This document shows positions 36,014-44,113 of a stretch of DNA of 64,000 nucleotides, in pieces. This DNA comes from DAIQRJ01 sp963708795. GTDB taxonomy: Bacteria > Actinomycetota > Actinomycetes > Propionibacteriales > DAIQRJ01. The translations under genes and the position numbers were made by a program. The notes under the pieces are model-generated. The model saw only the letters and a list, made by a program, of their open reading frames with translations. It had not been told where the DNA came from and did no database searches. The stretch lies in NCBI GenBank assembly GCA_963708795.1, contig CAVPUH010000003.1, forward strand, positions 62,001 to 126,000, written 5' to 3'. The stretch's first letter is position 1. Each line of letters begins with the position of its first letter.

Positions 36014-36622
36014 GTGAGCCTCCTACCGAAGCCGCGAGCGATGACGTGGGTTCTCCGCGTCATGATCGCCGGCGCCGTGACCGCCGTCGGCGCCGGTCTG
36101 ATCGGCCTCACCCAGCGTCACTCGCTGGAGGTCGAGTACCGGCAGCGGATCGCCGACGGACTCCAGCTCGACGTCGCCGACGTGCCCTCGATCGTGCAGA
36201 CGACGATCGTCGGCGGCATCGTGCTCGCCACGGTGGTCGCGGCCATCTGGATCGGGCTCGCGCTGAGTCTGCAGCGGCAGTCGTCGGTGGCCCGCTGGAT
36301 CACCAGCGTGCTGTGCGTGCTCAACGTCGGGGCCGCGGCCCTGTGGGTGGTGACCGCCTTCAAGTACGGCACCGGTGACACGGCGCCGCTCTCGATGGTC
36401 GCGCAGGGTCTGAGCGCGGTGTTCGCGCTCGCTGCGGTCGCGCTGCTCTGGACGAAGCCGGTGCGGCGTTGGTTCGCACCCGACACGCCGCGCGAGGCGG
36501 CCGAGCGGCTGCGGGCCTCGGGCATGACCGAGCGCGAGGCGAGAGCGGCCAGGATCGCCCGCCAGCAGAACCAGCGGGCGGCCGCGCGCGAACTCCGCCG
36601 GGGCAAGGCCGGCAAGTCCTGA
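36014..36622 (+). CDS. Hypothetical membrane protein
   Basis: This 202-residue protein has four hydrophobic segments (near 15-33, 62-86, 95-115 and 125-145). Its basic C-terminal tail is rich in Arg, Ala and Glu (EAAERLRASGMTEREARAARIARQQNQRAAARELRR) and probably forms a long cytoplasmic helix. I recognise no family. The GTG start lies 5 nt after the dedA stop, so the two are likely co-transcribed. Confidence 0.65.
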   Translation: MSLLPKPRAMTWVLRVMIAGAVTAVGAGLIGLTQRHSLEVEYRQRIADGLQLDVADVPSIVQTTIVGGIVLATVVAAIWIGLALSLQRQSSVARWITSVLCVLNVGAAALWVVTAFKYGTGDTAPLSMVAQGLSAVFALAAVALLWTKPVRRWFAPDTPREAAERLRASGMTEREARAARIARQQNQRAAARELRRGKAGKS

Positions 36623-36652
36623 CGCCTGATCGATCCACCCGACGATGCGACG

Positions 36653-36658
36653 TAGGGT
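36653..36658 (+). promoter_or_regulatory. -10 box TAGGGT for leaderless pyrE
   Basis: TAGGGT ends 7 nt before GTG 36666. Confidence 0.5.
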
Positions 36659-36665
36659 GCCTCGC

Positions 36666-37232
36666 GTGACCGCCGCGACCACCACGAACGACCGTGACCT
36701 CGTCCGTCAGGAGATCCTCGACAACGCCGTCGTCCGCGGCCGCGTGACGCTCGCCTCCGGGCGCGAGGCCGACTACTACGTCGATCTCCGCCGGATCACC
36801 CTCTCGGCGGCGGCAGCACCGGCGATCGGACGGGTGATGCTCGACCTCACCGCGGACCTCGAGTTCGATGCTGTCGGCGGTCTCACGCTGGGTGCGGACC
36901 CCGTGGCCACGTCGATGATGCATGCGGCGGCCGCGGCGGGTCGCCGCCTCGACACGTTCGTCGTCCGCAAGGCGGAGAAGGCGCACGGCCTCCAGCGCCG
37001 CATCGAGGGCCCGGATGTCAGCGGTCGTCGCGTCCTCGCCGTCGAGGACACCTCGACCACCGGCGGGTCCGTGCTCACCGCGGTCGAGGCGCTGCGCGAG
37101 GCGGGTGCCGAGATCGTCGGCGTCGCCGTCATCGTCGATCGGGGCACCGGCGCCGCCGAGAAGGTGGCGAGCGAGGGTCTCGGCTACCGCTACGCCTACG
37201 ACCTCGCCGACCTCGGCCTCGACAGCCAGTAG
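36666..37232 (+). CDS. pyrE: Orotate phosphoribosyltransferase
   Basis: This 188-residue enzyme joins orotate and PRPP to give OMP in pyrimidine synthesis. The N-terminal hood has VVRGRVTLASGREADYYVDLRR. The PRPP-binding loop is VLAVEDTSTTGGSVLTAVEAL, and VRKAEKAHG supplies the flexible-loop lysines. I used GTG 36666 because of the leaderless -10 box 7 nt upstream. A small kinase-like gene follows 12 nt later. Confidence 0.94.
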   Translation: MTAATTTNDRDLVRQEILDNAVVRGRVTLASGREADYYVDLRRITLSAAAAPAIGRVMLDLTADLEFDAVGGLTLGADPVATSMMHAAAAAGRRLDTFVVRKAEKAHGLQRRIEGPDVSGRRVLAVEDTSTTGGSVLTAVEALREAGAEIVGVAVIVDRGTGAAEKVASEGLGYRYAYDLADLGLDSQ

Positions 37233-37244
37233 GGCGCGTCGTCC

Positions 37245-37844
37245 ATGACCGCTCCGCGACCGCCGGTCATCTTCCTCAACGGCACCTCGAGTTCGGGCAA
37301 GTCGACGCTCACCGCTGCCCTGCAGGAGCGGTTCGACCCGGCGTTCCTGCACTTCTCCGAGGACTACTTCTTCGCCATGCTGCCGGCCGGCGCCTACGAG
37401 CGGGCCGACTTCTTCGACGTCGGGTCCCGCCTGTACCAGGGCTTCGCGTCGGCGGCGGCCGCCATGGTCGCGCAGGGCAACCACCTGATCGTCGACACGG
37501 TGGCGTGGGTCCCGGGCAGCATGGCCGCGTTCGTCCGGGCACTCGAGGGGATCGACGTCCTCGCCGTCGGCGTGCAGTGCGACCTGACGGTGGCGGAGGC
37601 TCGGGAGGCGGGCCGGGGCGATCGGAACAGCGGCCTGGCCCGCCGGCAGTCGCCGACCACGCATGCCGAGGCGCTCTACGACCTCGAGGTGGACACGTCG
37701 TCGACCTCGCTCGCGGACTGCGTGGACGCGATCGCGCGGGCGTGGGCGGATCCACCGGCGGATCCGGCGTTCGACCGCCTGCGCCGCGGGTCGACCGGAC
37801 CGGCGATGACGCCGCCTCCGGATCCGCCGGTCAGTCCCCGATGA
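37245..37844 (+). CDS. Chloramphenicol phosphotransferase-like protein
   Basis: This 199-residue P-loop protein has Walker A as FLNGTSSSGKSTLTAAL (12-28) and continues with FLHFSEDYFFAMLP, matching the CPT family in which an Asp in this region activates the substrate hydroxyl. LIVDTVAW probably supplies the second acidic site. It is a predicted small-molecule kinase; chloramphenicol resistance should not be assumed. Its 3' end overlaps the convergent ndh gene by 14 nt. Confidence 0.85.
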   Translation: MTAPRPPVIFLNGTSSSGKSTLTAALQERFDPAFLHFSEDYFFAMLPAGAYERADFFDVGSRLYQGFASAAAAMVAQGNHLIVDTVAWVPGSMAAFVRALEGIDVLAVGVQCDLTVAEAREAGRGDRNSGLARRQSPTTHAEALYDLEVDTSSTSLADCVDAIARAWADPPADPAFDRLRRGSTGPAMTPPPDPPVSPR

Positions 37845-39096
37845 TCGGGTTCATCGACCGCGGCCAGGCGGCGTAACGCGCCCCCAGGTTCACCAGCGTG
37901 GCGAACCGGTTGCGACCCCCGAGCAGGGTCACGATGTGCAGCGCCAGCCAGGCGAGCCAGGCGATGGTGCCGGTGAGTCGCGGGGCGTGCTTGATGTCGG
38001 CCACGGCGGCCCGGCGGCCGATCGTCGCCATCGTGCCCTTGTCGCTGTAGTGGAACGGCTCCCGCGGCTGACCGATCAGGCCCTGGCGGATCTGGATCGC
38101 GGCGTGCTTGCCCTGCTGGATGGCGGGCTGTGCGAGTTGCGGCAACTGCGGTCCCGCGCCCTCACCGGCGATGGACACGTCGCCGACGGCGAACACGCCG
38201 GGGAGCCCCTGGACCTCGAGATCCGGGCCGACGAGCACCCGGCCGCCGCGACCGCGGGGAAGCCCCCAGTCCTTCAACGTGGCGTCGATCGTCACGCCGG
38301 CCGCCCAGACGACGACGTGCGCCGGCAGCGACGTCCCGTCCGCCAGGATGACCCCGTCGGCCGTGACCTCTTTGACGGCGGTGTTCGTGCGGACCTCCAC
38401 GCTGCGCCGGAGGAGCTGCTTGCGTGCGTACTTGCGCAGTTTCGGGACGAAGGCGGCGAGCAGATCGGGGCCCTGCTCGATCAGGACGACGGACGTCTCG
38501 GTGTCGCGCAGCTCGGGGAACGCGGTGCCCTCCGCCTCCCGCAACTCGGCCAGGGTGCCGGCCATCTCCACGCCGGTCGCGCCGCCGCCCACGACGATCA
38601 GGCGGAAGAAGTCGGGGTGCGGGTCGGTGGCGACGGCATGTTCGAGGCCGTCGAACACGTGGTCACGCAGGCGCAACGCCTCACGGCGGCTGTAGAGCGG
38701 GTACGAGTACTCGGCCGCGCCGGGAACGCCGAAGTAGTTCGTGGTGGCCCCGTTGGCGAGGATCAGGTAGTCGTAGTCGAGCGTCCGGCCGTCGTTCAAC
38801 GTCAGCCGGCGGGCGTCCGTGTCGAGCTTCTCGACCCGTCCGCGGACCAGCTTCTCGTTGCGTGCCCGCGAGGTCAGCGACCGCAGCGGGTAGATGACGT
38901 CGCCAGGGTTCAGCCCGCCGGTCGCGACCTGGTAGAGGAGCGGCTGGAAGGTCGAGTACGGGTTCTGGTCGACCACCGTCACGTTCGTGTGGCTGTTGGC
39001 GAGCTCACGAGCGGCCGCCACCCCGGCGAAGCCGCCGCCCAGGATGACGACGGAGGGGCGGTCATGACGTTCGAGCAGACGTCCGGTCATGGCCAC
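37831..39096 (-). CDS. ndh: Type II NADH dehydrogenase (NAD(P)/FAD-dependent oxidoreductase)
   Basis: This 421-residue flavoprotein oxidises NADH and passes electrons to quinone at the membrane without pumping protons. It has the FAD-binding VVILGGGFAGVAAARELA (16-33), YSTFQPLLYQVATGGL, the NADH-binding IVVGGGATGVEMAGTLAEL, and VFAVGDVSIAGEG. The C-terminal LTGTIAWLAWLALHIVTLLGG forms the membrane-associated helix. Start GTG 39096 or ATG 39090; neither has a strong ribosome site. Confidence 0.9.
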   Translation of the reverse strand: MAMTGRLLERHDRPSVVILGGGFAGVAAARELANSHTNVTVVDQNPYSTFQPLLYQVATGGLNPGDVIYPLRSLTSRARNEKLVRGRVEKLDTDARRLTLNDGRTLDYDYLILANGATTNYFGVPGAAEYSYPLYSRREALRLRDHVFDGLEHAVATDPHPDFFRLIVVGGGATGVEMAGTLAELREAEGTAFPELRDTETSVVLIEQGPDLLAAFVPKLRKYARKQLLRRSVEVRTNTAVKEVTADGVILADGTSLPAHVVVWAAGVTIDATLKDWGLPRGRGGRVLVGPDLEVQGLPGVFAVGDVSIAGEGAGPQLPQLAQPAIQQGKHAAIQIRQGLIGQPREPFHYSDKGTMATIGRRAAVADIKHAPRLTGTIAWLAWLALHIVTLLGGRNRFATLVNLGARYAAWPRSMNPIIGD

Positions 39097-39152
39097 AGCC
39101 TCTCAGGTGAGAGTCGGGGACCCGCCGCGGGTACCGGAGCGGGCCGACGACA

Positions 39153-40355
39153 ATGGCGGGTGTGAGCGCACCCTCTCGAGCAGCAGCCCGCCTGTCCGGC
39201 CTCGGCACCACGATCTTCGCGGAGATGTCCGCGCTCGCCGCTCGCGACCGGGTCGGTCAACCTCGGTCAGGGGTTCCCCGACACCGACGGTCCCGACGAG
39301 GTTCGTCGACGCGGCCGTCGACGCCATCCGCGCGGGGCACAACCAGTACCCGCCGGGCATCGGCATCCCGGCCGCTGCGCGAGCGCGGTCGCGCGACCAC
39401 CAGCGCCGCTTCTACGGGCTGAGCTTCGACCCCGACACCGAGGTGCTCGTCACCACCGGCGCGCACCGAGGCGATCGCGGCCGCCCTGCTCGCGCTCGTC
39501 GACCCCGGCGACGAGGTGATCGCGCTGGAGCCCTACTACGACTCGTACGCGCGCCTGCATCGCGATGGCCGGCGGCGTCGCGCGTGCCGGTCACCCTGCG
39601 CGCACCGGACTTCCGGCTCGACGTCGACGCGCTGCGGGCCGCGGTCACGCCGCGCACGACCGCTGCTGCTGCTCAACACCCCGCACAACCCGACCGGCAC
39701 GGTGCTGACCCGCGACGAGCTCGACCGCCGATCGCCGACGTGGCGGTCGAGCACGACCTCGTCGTCATCACCGACGAGGTCTACGAGCACCTCACCTTCG
39801 ACGGCGCCGAGCACATCCCGCTCGCGACGCTGCCCGGCATGCGCGAACGGACGGTCACGATCTCGCAGCTCGGGCAAGACGTTCTCGTTCACGGGCTGGA
39901 AGATCGGCTGGGTGTGCGCGACGCCCGAGCTCGTCCGGACCGTGATGATGGCGAAGCAGTTCCTGACCTACGTGTCGGGTGCGCCGTTCCAGCCGGCGAT
40001 CGCCACCGCCCTCGCCCTGCCCGACGACGTACTACCGCGACTTCACGGCGGAGACTGCAGGGCAAGCGCGATCTGCTGTGCGACGGGCTGGTCGCCCTGG
40101 GCTTCGACGTCATGCGGCCGGCCGGCACGTACTTCGCGACGACCGACGTCCGCTCGCTCGGCTTCGACGACGGCATGGAGTTCTGCCGGCTGCTCCCGGC
40201 CGCGTGCGGAGTCGTGGCGATCCCCCACCAGGTGTTCTACGACGACGTCGAGGTCGGGCCGGCCCCTGGTGCGCTGGGCGTTCTGCAAGCGGCCGGCGAC
40301 GCTGGTGGCCGCGCTGGAACGGCTCGCCGACGGCCTCGGGACGATGGTCCGCTAG
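39153..40355 (+). pseudogene. Class I/II PLP-dependent aminotransferase (DapC-like), about ten frameshifts
   Basis: Segments spread across three frames add up to one aminotransferase of about 390 residues. They include TGSVNLGQGFPDTDGPDE, AGHNQYPPGIGIP, RRFYGLSFDPDTEVLVTTGA, LNTPHNPTGTVLTRDEL, VVITDEVYEHLTFDGAEH, KTFSFTGWKIGWVCATPEL (with the PLP-binding Lys of the SSGKTFSFTGWK motif) and GTYFATTDVRSLGFDDG. Most breaks are single extra bases; GCAGCTCGGGCAAG where GAGCTCGGGCAAG restores the frame is one example. The family includes succinyl-diaminopimelate aminotransferases. The density of errors and the perfect protein between them suggest poor sequence, but a decayed gene is possible. Confidence 0.8.
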
Positions 40356-41974
40356 CGCGTGGCGGCGTGATCTCCCCGAGCCGATTCGCCACCGGCCATC
40401 AAGATCGCCGTCAGGACCGTCGCCAGGCCGGCGGCGATGGCGCCGACCACGAGGATCGAGTTCAGCCCGGTAGCGGTGGCCGCCCGTGCGACCTCGCTCA
40501 CCGCGGCCCGCGCCGGAGCCGGCACCGCATCGGCCACGAGTGTGCCCGCGCCGGACGAGATCGCCTCGGCGAGCTTGCTCACGGTGCCGGGTTCAGCGTG
40601 GCCGGCCAGCGCCGTGGTCGCGGCGGAGTCCGTGCGGTGGGTGAAGATCGCGCCGAGCGCGGCCACGCCGACCGCGACCCCGACCTGGCGGAGTGTGTTC
40701 ACGGTGCCGGTGGCCATCCCGGCCCGATCGGGCTCGACCGAGTTCAGCGCGGCATTCGAGGTGACGGCGCTGGACACCCCCATACCGAGGCCGGCCACGA
40801 CGAAGCCCGGGATCAGGGTGGTCCAGCTCGACCCGGCGTCGAGTCCCGACATGAGGAACATCCCGGCACCGACCAGGGCCAGCCCACCGGCCATCGGGAT
40901 CACGACGGGCATGCGGACGGCGAACCGCGCTGCGACCGGCGCCGCGATGAAGGCCGCGACGGTCAACGGCAGGAACCGCAGGCCCGCGTCGAACGGTGAG
41001 AATCCGAGGGTGTTGAGCACGTAGAGCGCCAGGTAGGACGTCGACGCCACGACGGTGGCCGACACCGCGAACGCGGCCAGGCCGACTCCGACGAACGCGC
41101 GGCGCCGGAAGAGTCCCAGGTCGAGCATGGGCTCCACGACGCGGTTCTCGATGACGATGAAGGCGGCGAACAGGACGGCCGCCGCGACGAACAGCGCCAC
41201 GACGTGAGCCGCCCCCCACCCGTCGGCCGAGCCGCGGATGAGGCCGAACACGAGGGTGAGCAAGGCCAGCGACAGGGTCGCGGTGCCGAGCCAGTCCGCC
41301 CGGCGCGGCTGCAGGCTGCGCGACTCGCCGACCAGCCGCACGGCGAGAACGAGGGCGATCGCGCCGATCGGCACGTTGATGAGGAAGATCCAGCGCCAAC
41401 CCGGCCCGTCGACGAGCGCACCACCGACCAGCGGTCCCACCGCGGTGGCCGCGGCGAGCGTCGCTCCGAAGGCCCCGATGGCGCCGGCTCGGCGCTTCGG
41501 ATCGGGGTAGGCCGCACCGATCAGGGGCATCACCGTGCCGAACAGCATCGCCGCCCCGACGCCTTGGAACGCGCGGGTGACATCGAGTGCCAGGGCCGAA
41601 CCCGACAGGGCACACGCCAGCGAGCCGAGCGTGAAGACGGTGAGGCCCGCCACGAAGACCCGCTTGCGGCCGAGCCGGTCACCGATCGTCGCGGCAGTCA
41701 GCAGCAGCCCCGCCAGCGGCAGCGTGTAGGCGTCGATGACCCACTGCAGATCGGGGAGCGTCGCGCCGAACTCGGCTTGGATGCGACCGAGCGCGACCGA
41801 CACGATCGTCACGTCCAGCAACAACATGAAGACGGCCGTGCAGACGAGCACGAGCGTCCAGACCGGGCGATGGCCGGTAGGCGTCGACCGGCGGGCGTGA
41901 GCGCCGACCGGCGGGCTGTGCGGGCCGTCGGCGGGCCTGGTGGCGGCGGCAGTGCTGGGCGCGGTGGTGGTCAC
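40352..41974 (-). CDS. MFS drug exporter, DHA2 (EmrB/QacA) type
   Basis: This 540-residue protein has about 14 transmembrane helices. It shows the family motifs LDVTIVSVALGRIQAEF in helix 1, GDRLGRKRVFVAGL (motif A), and motif C-like GPLVGGALVDGPGWRWIFLINVPIG in helix 5. It should export cationic or hydrophobic drugs by proton antiport. It is divergent from a TetR regulator across 75 nt, so it is probably repressed by it. Its TAG stop shares a CTAG palindrome with the convergent aminotransferase stop. Confidence 0.94.
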   Translation of the reverse strand: MTTTAPSTAAATRPADGPHSPPVGAHARRSTPTGHRPVWTLVLVCTAVFMLLLDVTIVSVALGRIQAEFGATLPDLQWVIDAYTLPLAGLLLTAATIGDRLGRKRVFVAGLTVFTLGSLACALSGSALALDVTRAFQGVGAAMLFGTVMPLIGAAYPDPKRRAGAIGAFGATLAAATAVGPLVGGALVDGPGWRWIFLINVPIGAIALVLAVRLVGESRSLQPRRADWLGTATLSLALLTLVFGLIRGSADGWGAAHVVALFVAAAVLFAAFIVIENRVVEPMLDLGLFRRRAFVGVGLAAFAVSATVVASTSYLALYVLNTLGFSPFDAGLRFLPLTVAAFIAAPVAARFAVRMPVVIPMAGGLALVGAGMFLMSGLDAGSSWTTLIPGFVVAGLGMGVSSAVTSNAALNSVEPDRAGMATGTVNTLRQVGVAVGVAALGAIFTHRTDSAATTALAGHAEPGTVSKLAEAISSGAGTLVADAVPAPARAAVSEVARAATATGLNSILVVGAIAAGLATVLTAILMAGGESARGDHAATR

Positions 41975-42037
41975 AACCGTCAGTGAACGCTTGTAGCCCT
42001 ACGACTGTCAAGAGACTTGCCCGGCACGACTCTCGGC

Positions 42038-42043
42038 TAGATT
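42038..42043 (+). promoter_or_regulatory. -10 box TAGATT for the leaderless tetR gene
   Basis: TAGATT ends 6 nt before ATG 42050. Confidence 0.5.
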
Positions 42044-42049
42044 CGGGGC

Positions 42050-42666
42050 ATGGCCACCGCCACCACCCGTCGCGCGCGTGCCGCCCGCGGCCACGGGGAC
42101 CGGCTCCGGGAGGAGATCATCGCGGCCACTCGCCACCTCCTCGAGGTCAACGGCGATGCGGCCGCGATCACACTGCGAGGCGTGGCACGCGAGGTCGGGG
42201 TCACGCCCACGTCGATCTATCTGCACTTCGACGACACCGACGCGCTCATCAGCGTCGTCAAGCAGCAGTTGTTCGGCGAACTCGGGGACGCCATGGAGAA
42301 GTCGGTACCCGCCGGTGCCGATCCGGTGGCGGTCGTCCGCGGCAGCGCACACGCCTACGTGAGCTTCGCGTTCGAGAACGCCGGACTGTACGGCGCGCTG
42401 TTCACGTCCAAGCACGTCGCGCCGCCCAACGCTCCGGCGAGACGTTCCTCGGCGAGGAGACGTTCCGCCGCACCCAGTCGAACGTGGCGGCGGCGATCGG
42501 TGTCGACCCGCTCGACCCGAGCGCCGCGATGTTGGCCATGCATCTGTGGACGTCGCTGCACGGGGTCGTCACGCTGCGCACGCTGAAGGGGAAGTTCCCC
42601 TGGCCCGACCTCGACGACCAGGTCGACGATCTGGTCGATCGACTGTTCCCCCGGCGCCGATCGTGA
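42050..42666 (+). CDS. TetR-family transcriptional regulator (one frameshift)
   Basis: A protein of about 205 residues. The N-terminal helix-turn-helix is clear: REEIIAATRHLLEVNGDAAAITLRGVAREVGVTPTSIYLHFDDTDALI. The ligand domain is interrupted near 42420: the first frame reads to LFTSKHVA, the second resumes as QRSGETFLGEETFRRTQ and runs to VDRLFPRRRS. One missing base explains it. The C-terminal part resembles the WHG domain of TetR regulators. It is divergent from the MFS exporter and likely its repressor. Confidence 0.83.
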
Positions 42667-42748
42667 CCGCGCGCCGGCAGCCGCGCCGGCGCCGACCGAA
42701 CGCTCGGACCGTTGCCAGCGGCCCCGGCGGTTCCGGATACTTCTCGTC

Positions 42749-44113
42749 GTGACCAGCCCGGGCGACCCAGCGCGCTTCCGCGCGATGGCGACGAGCCCCG
42801 TACCGCGGCCACTCGCGCCGCCGGTCGACCGGAACGACCCGGCGGCGTGCGCGAAGGCGAAGATCTGCCCGCAGTGCGGGACTGCGCTGGCCGGCGAACA
42901 CGGCTACGTCCGGTGGTGCCCCGCGTGTGAGTGGAACATCGACGGGGGCGTGATCGCCGTGCCGGCGACGACGAACCGGGTCGAGGCGATCTACCGTCGG
43001 CTGTCGACCCGTAATGCCCGCGAGCTCATGACCGACGTGTGCACAGCCGATCAGCTCCGGCCCCGACGCGACCGTGACGCCTGGCTCGCGATCGGACTGT
43101 CGATCCCGGTTCACCTGTTGTCGCTCGGCGCCCTCGTGCTGGCGGTGTGGCTCGCCCTCGGCGTCGGCGGCCCGATCGCCTGGATCGGTGCGATCGCCCT
43201 CCTCGGTTGTGCGTTTCTCGGCCGCCCACGCGTCGAGCATCCGCCCGCGGACGGCATCCACCTGCACCGGGCCGATGCTCCGGTCCTGTTCGAGGTGTGC
43301 GACCGCGTGAGCGTGGTGACCCACGCGCCACCGGTCGCGATCATCAGCGTGGTCGAGGACTTCAACGCCTTCGCGGGACGGGTCGGCGTCCATCGCTACG
43401 CCAACCTGACGATCGGCGCGCGATGGTGGGCGGCCGCCGGGAGGCCCTCACGCCTCGCCACCATCGGGCACGAGTTCGGCCACTTCTCCAACGGGGACTG
43501 GAGCCATCAGGTCGTCGTCAGCTCCGCCCTGACCACTCTCGACGAGTGGTATCACGCCTTCGGGGACGGTCTGCCGGCCGGCGGGTTGGTCGGCGTCGTC
43601 GAATCGGCCATGGGACGCGTCGTCCGGGCATTCACCGGCACCTGGTACTGGCTCATCTATCTCGCCCTCGCCCGAGCCGGGCAGCGGGCCGAGTACCTCG
43701 CCGATGCGATGGCCGCCACCGTGGCCGGCACCGAGGCGGAGATCGAAGCCGAGCAGGACATGCTCGCCGGTCCCGGCGTCGACCTGATGATCCTCGGCGC
43801 GGTGGCGACGACCCTGCGGACCCACCGCGGCTTCGTCCCGGACGCCGACCTCGCGATCTGGTCGACGGTCCGCCACCAGGCGACCCAGACGCCGGGAAGC
43901 GAGCTCGAGCGCCGGCTGCGCGCCTCCAAGCGGTCGCAGACCCGGGTGGACGATTCGCATCCGCCGACGTGGATGCGGATCGAGGCCGTTCGCTCCCGAC
44001 CACGTCAGGACGCCGCCGTACTGATCAGCGACGAGGAGTGGCTCGCGATCGACGCCGAGCTCGCGCCCGCGATGACCGTGGTCGAACGACACGTGTTCGA
44101 CGAGACCCGCTGA
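42749..44113 (+). CDS. M48-like metalloprotease with N-terminal zinc ribbon
   Basis: The protein has 454 residues. A zinc ribbon formed by Cys40, Cys43, Cys57 and Cys60 (CPQCG, CPAC) is followed by two transmembrane helices (about 112-158). The peptidase domain has the catalytic HEFGH at 241-245 within ATIGHEFGHFSNGD and the third ligand in RAEYLADAMAA. AIISVVEDFNAFA is the usual pre-motif strand. It is a membrane-bound zinc protease of the HtpX/Ste24 type, plausibly for membrane protein quality control. The ribbon is an unusual addition. The start is GTG after a GATACT box 7 nt upstream. Confidence 0.85.
   Translation: MTSPGDPARFRAMATSPVPRPLAPPVDRNDPAACAKAKICPQCGTALAGEHGYVRWCPACEWNIDGGVIAVPATTNRVEAIYRRLSTRNARELMTDVCTADQLRPRRDRDAWLAIGLSIPVHLLSLGALVLAVWLALGVGGPIAWIGAIALLGCAFLGRPRVEHPPADGIHLHRADAPVLFEVCDRVSVVTHAPPVAIISVVEDFNAFAGRVGVHRYANLTIGARWWAAAGRPSRLATIGHEFGHFSNGDWSHQVVVSSALTTLDEWYHAFGDGLPAGGLVGVVESAMGRVVRAFTGTWYWLIYLALARAGQRAEYLADAMAATVAGTEAEIEAEQDMLAGPGVDLMILGAVATTLRTHRGFVPDADLAIWSTVRHQATQTPGSELERRLRASKRSQTRVDDSHPPTWMRIEAVRSRPRQDAAVLISDEEWLAIDAELAPAMTVVERHVFDETR

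Noticed and set aside
37245..37844. Chloramphenicol resistance gene
   Set aside because: Only family-level similarity to CPT kinases is visible; many such proteins phosphorylate other molecules.
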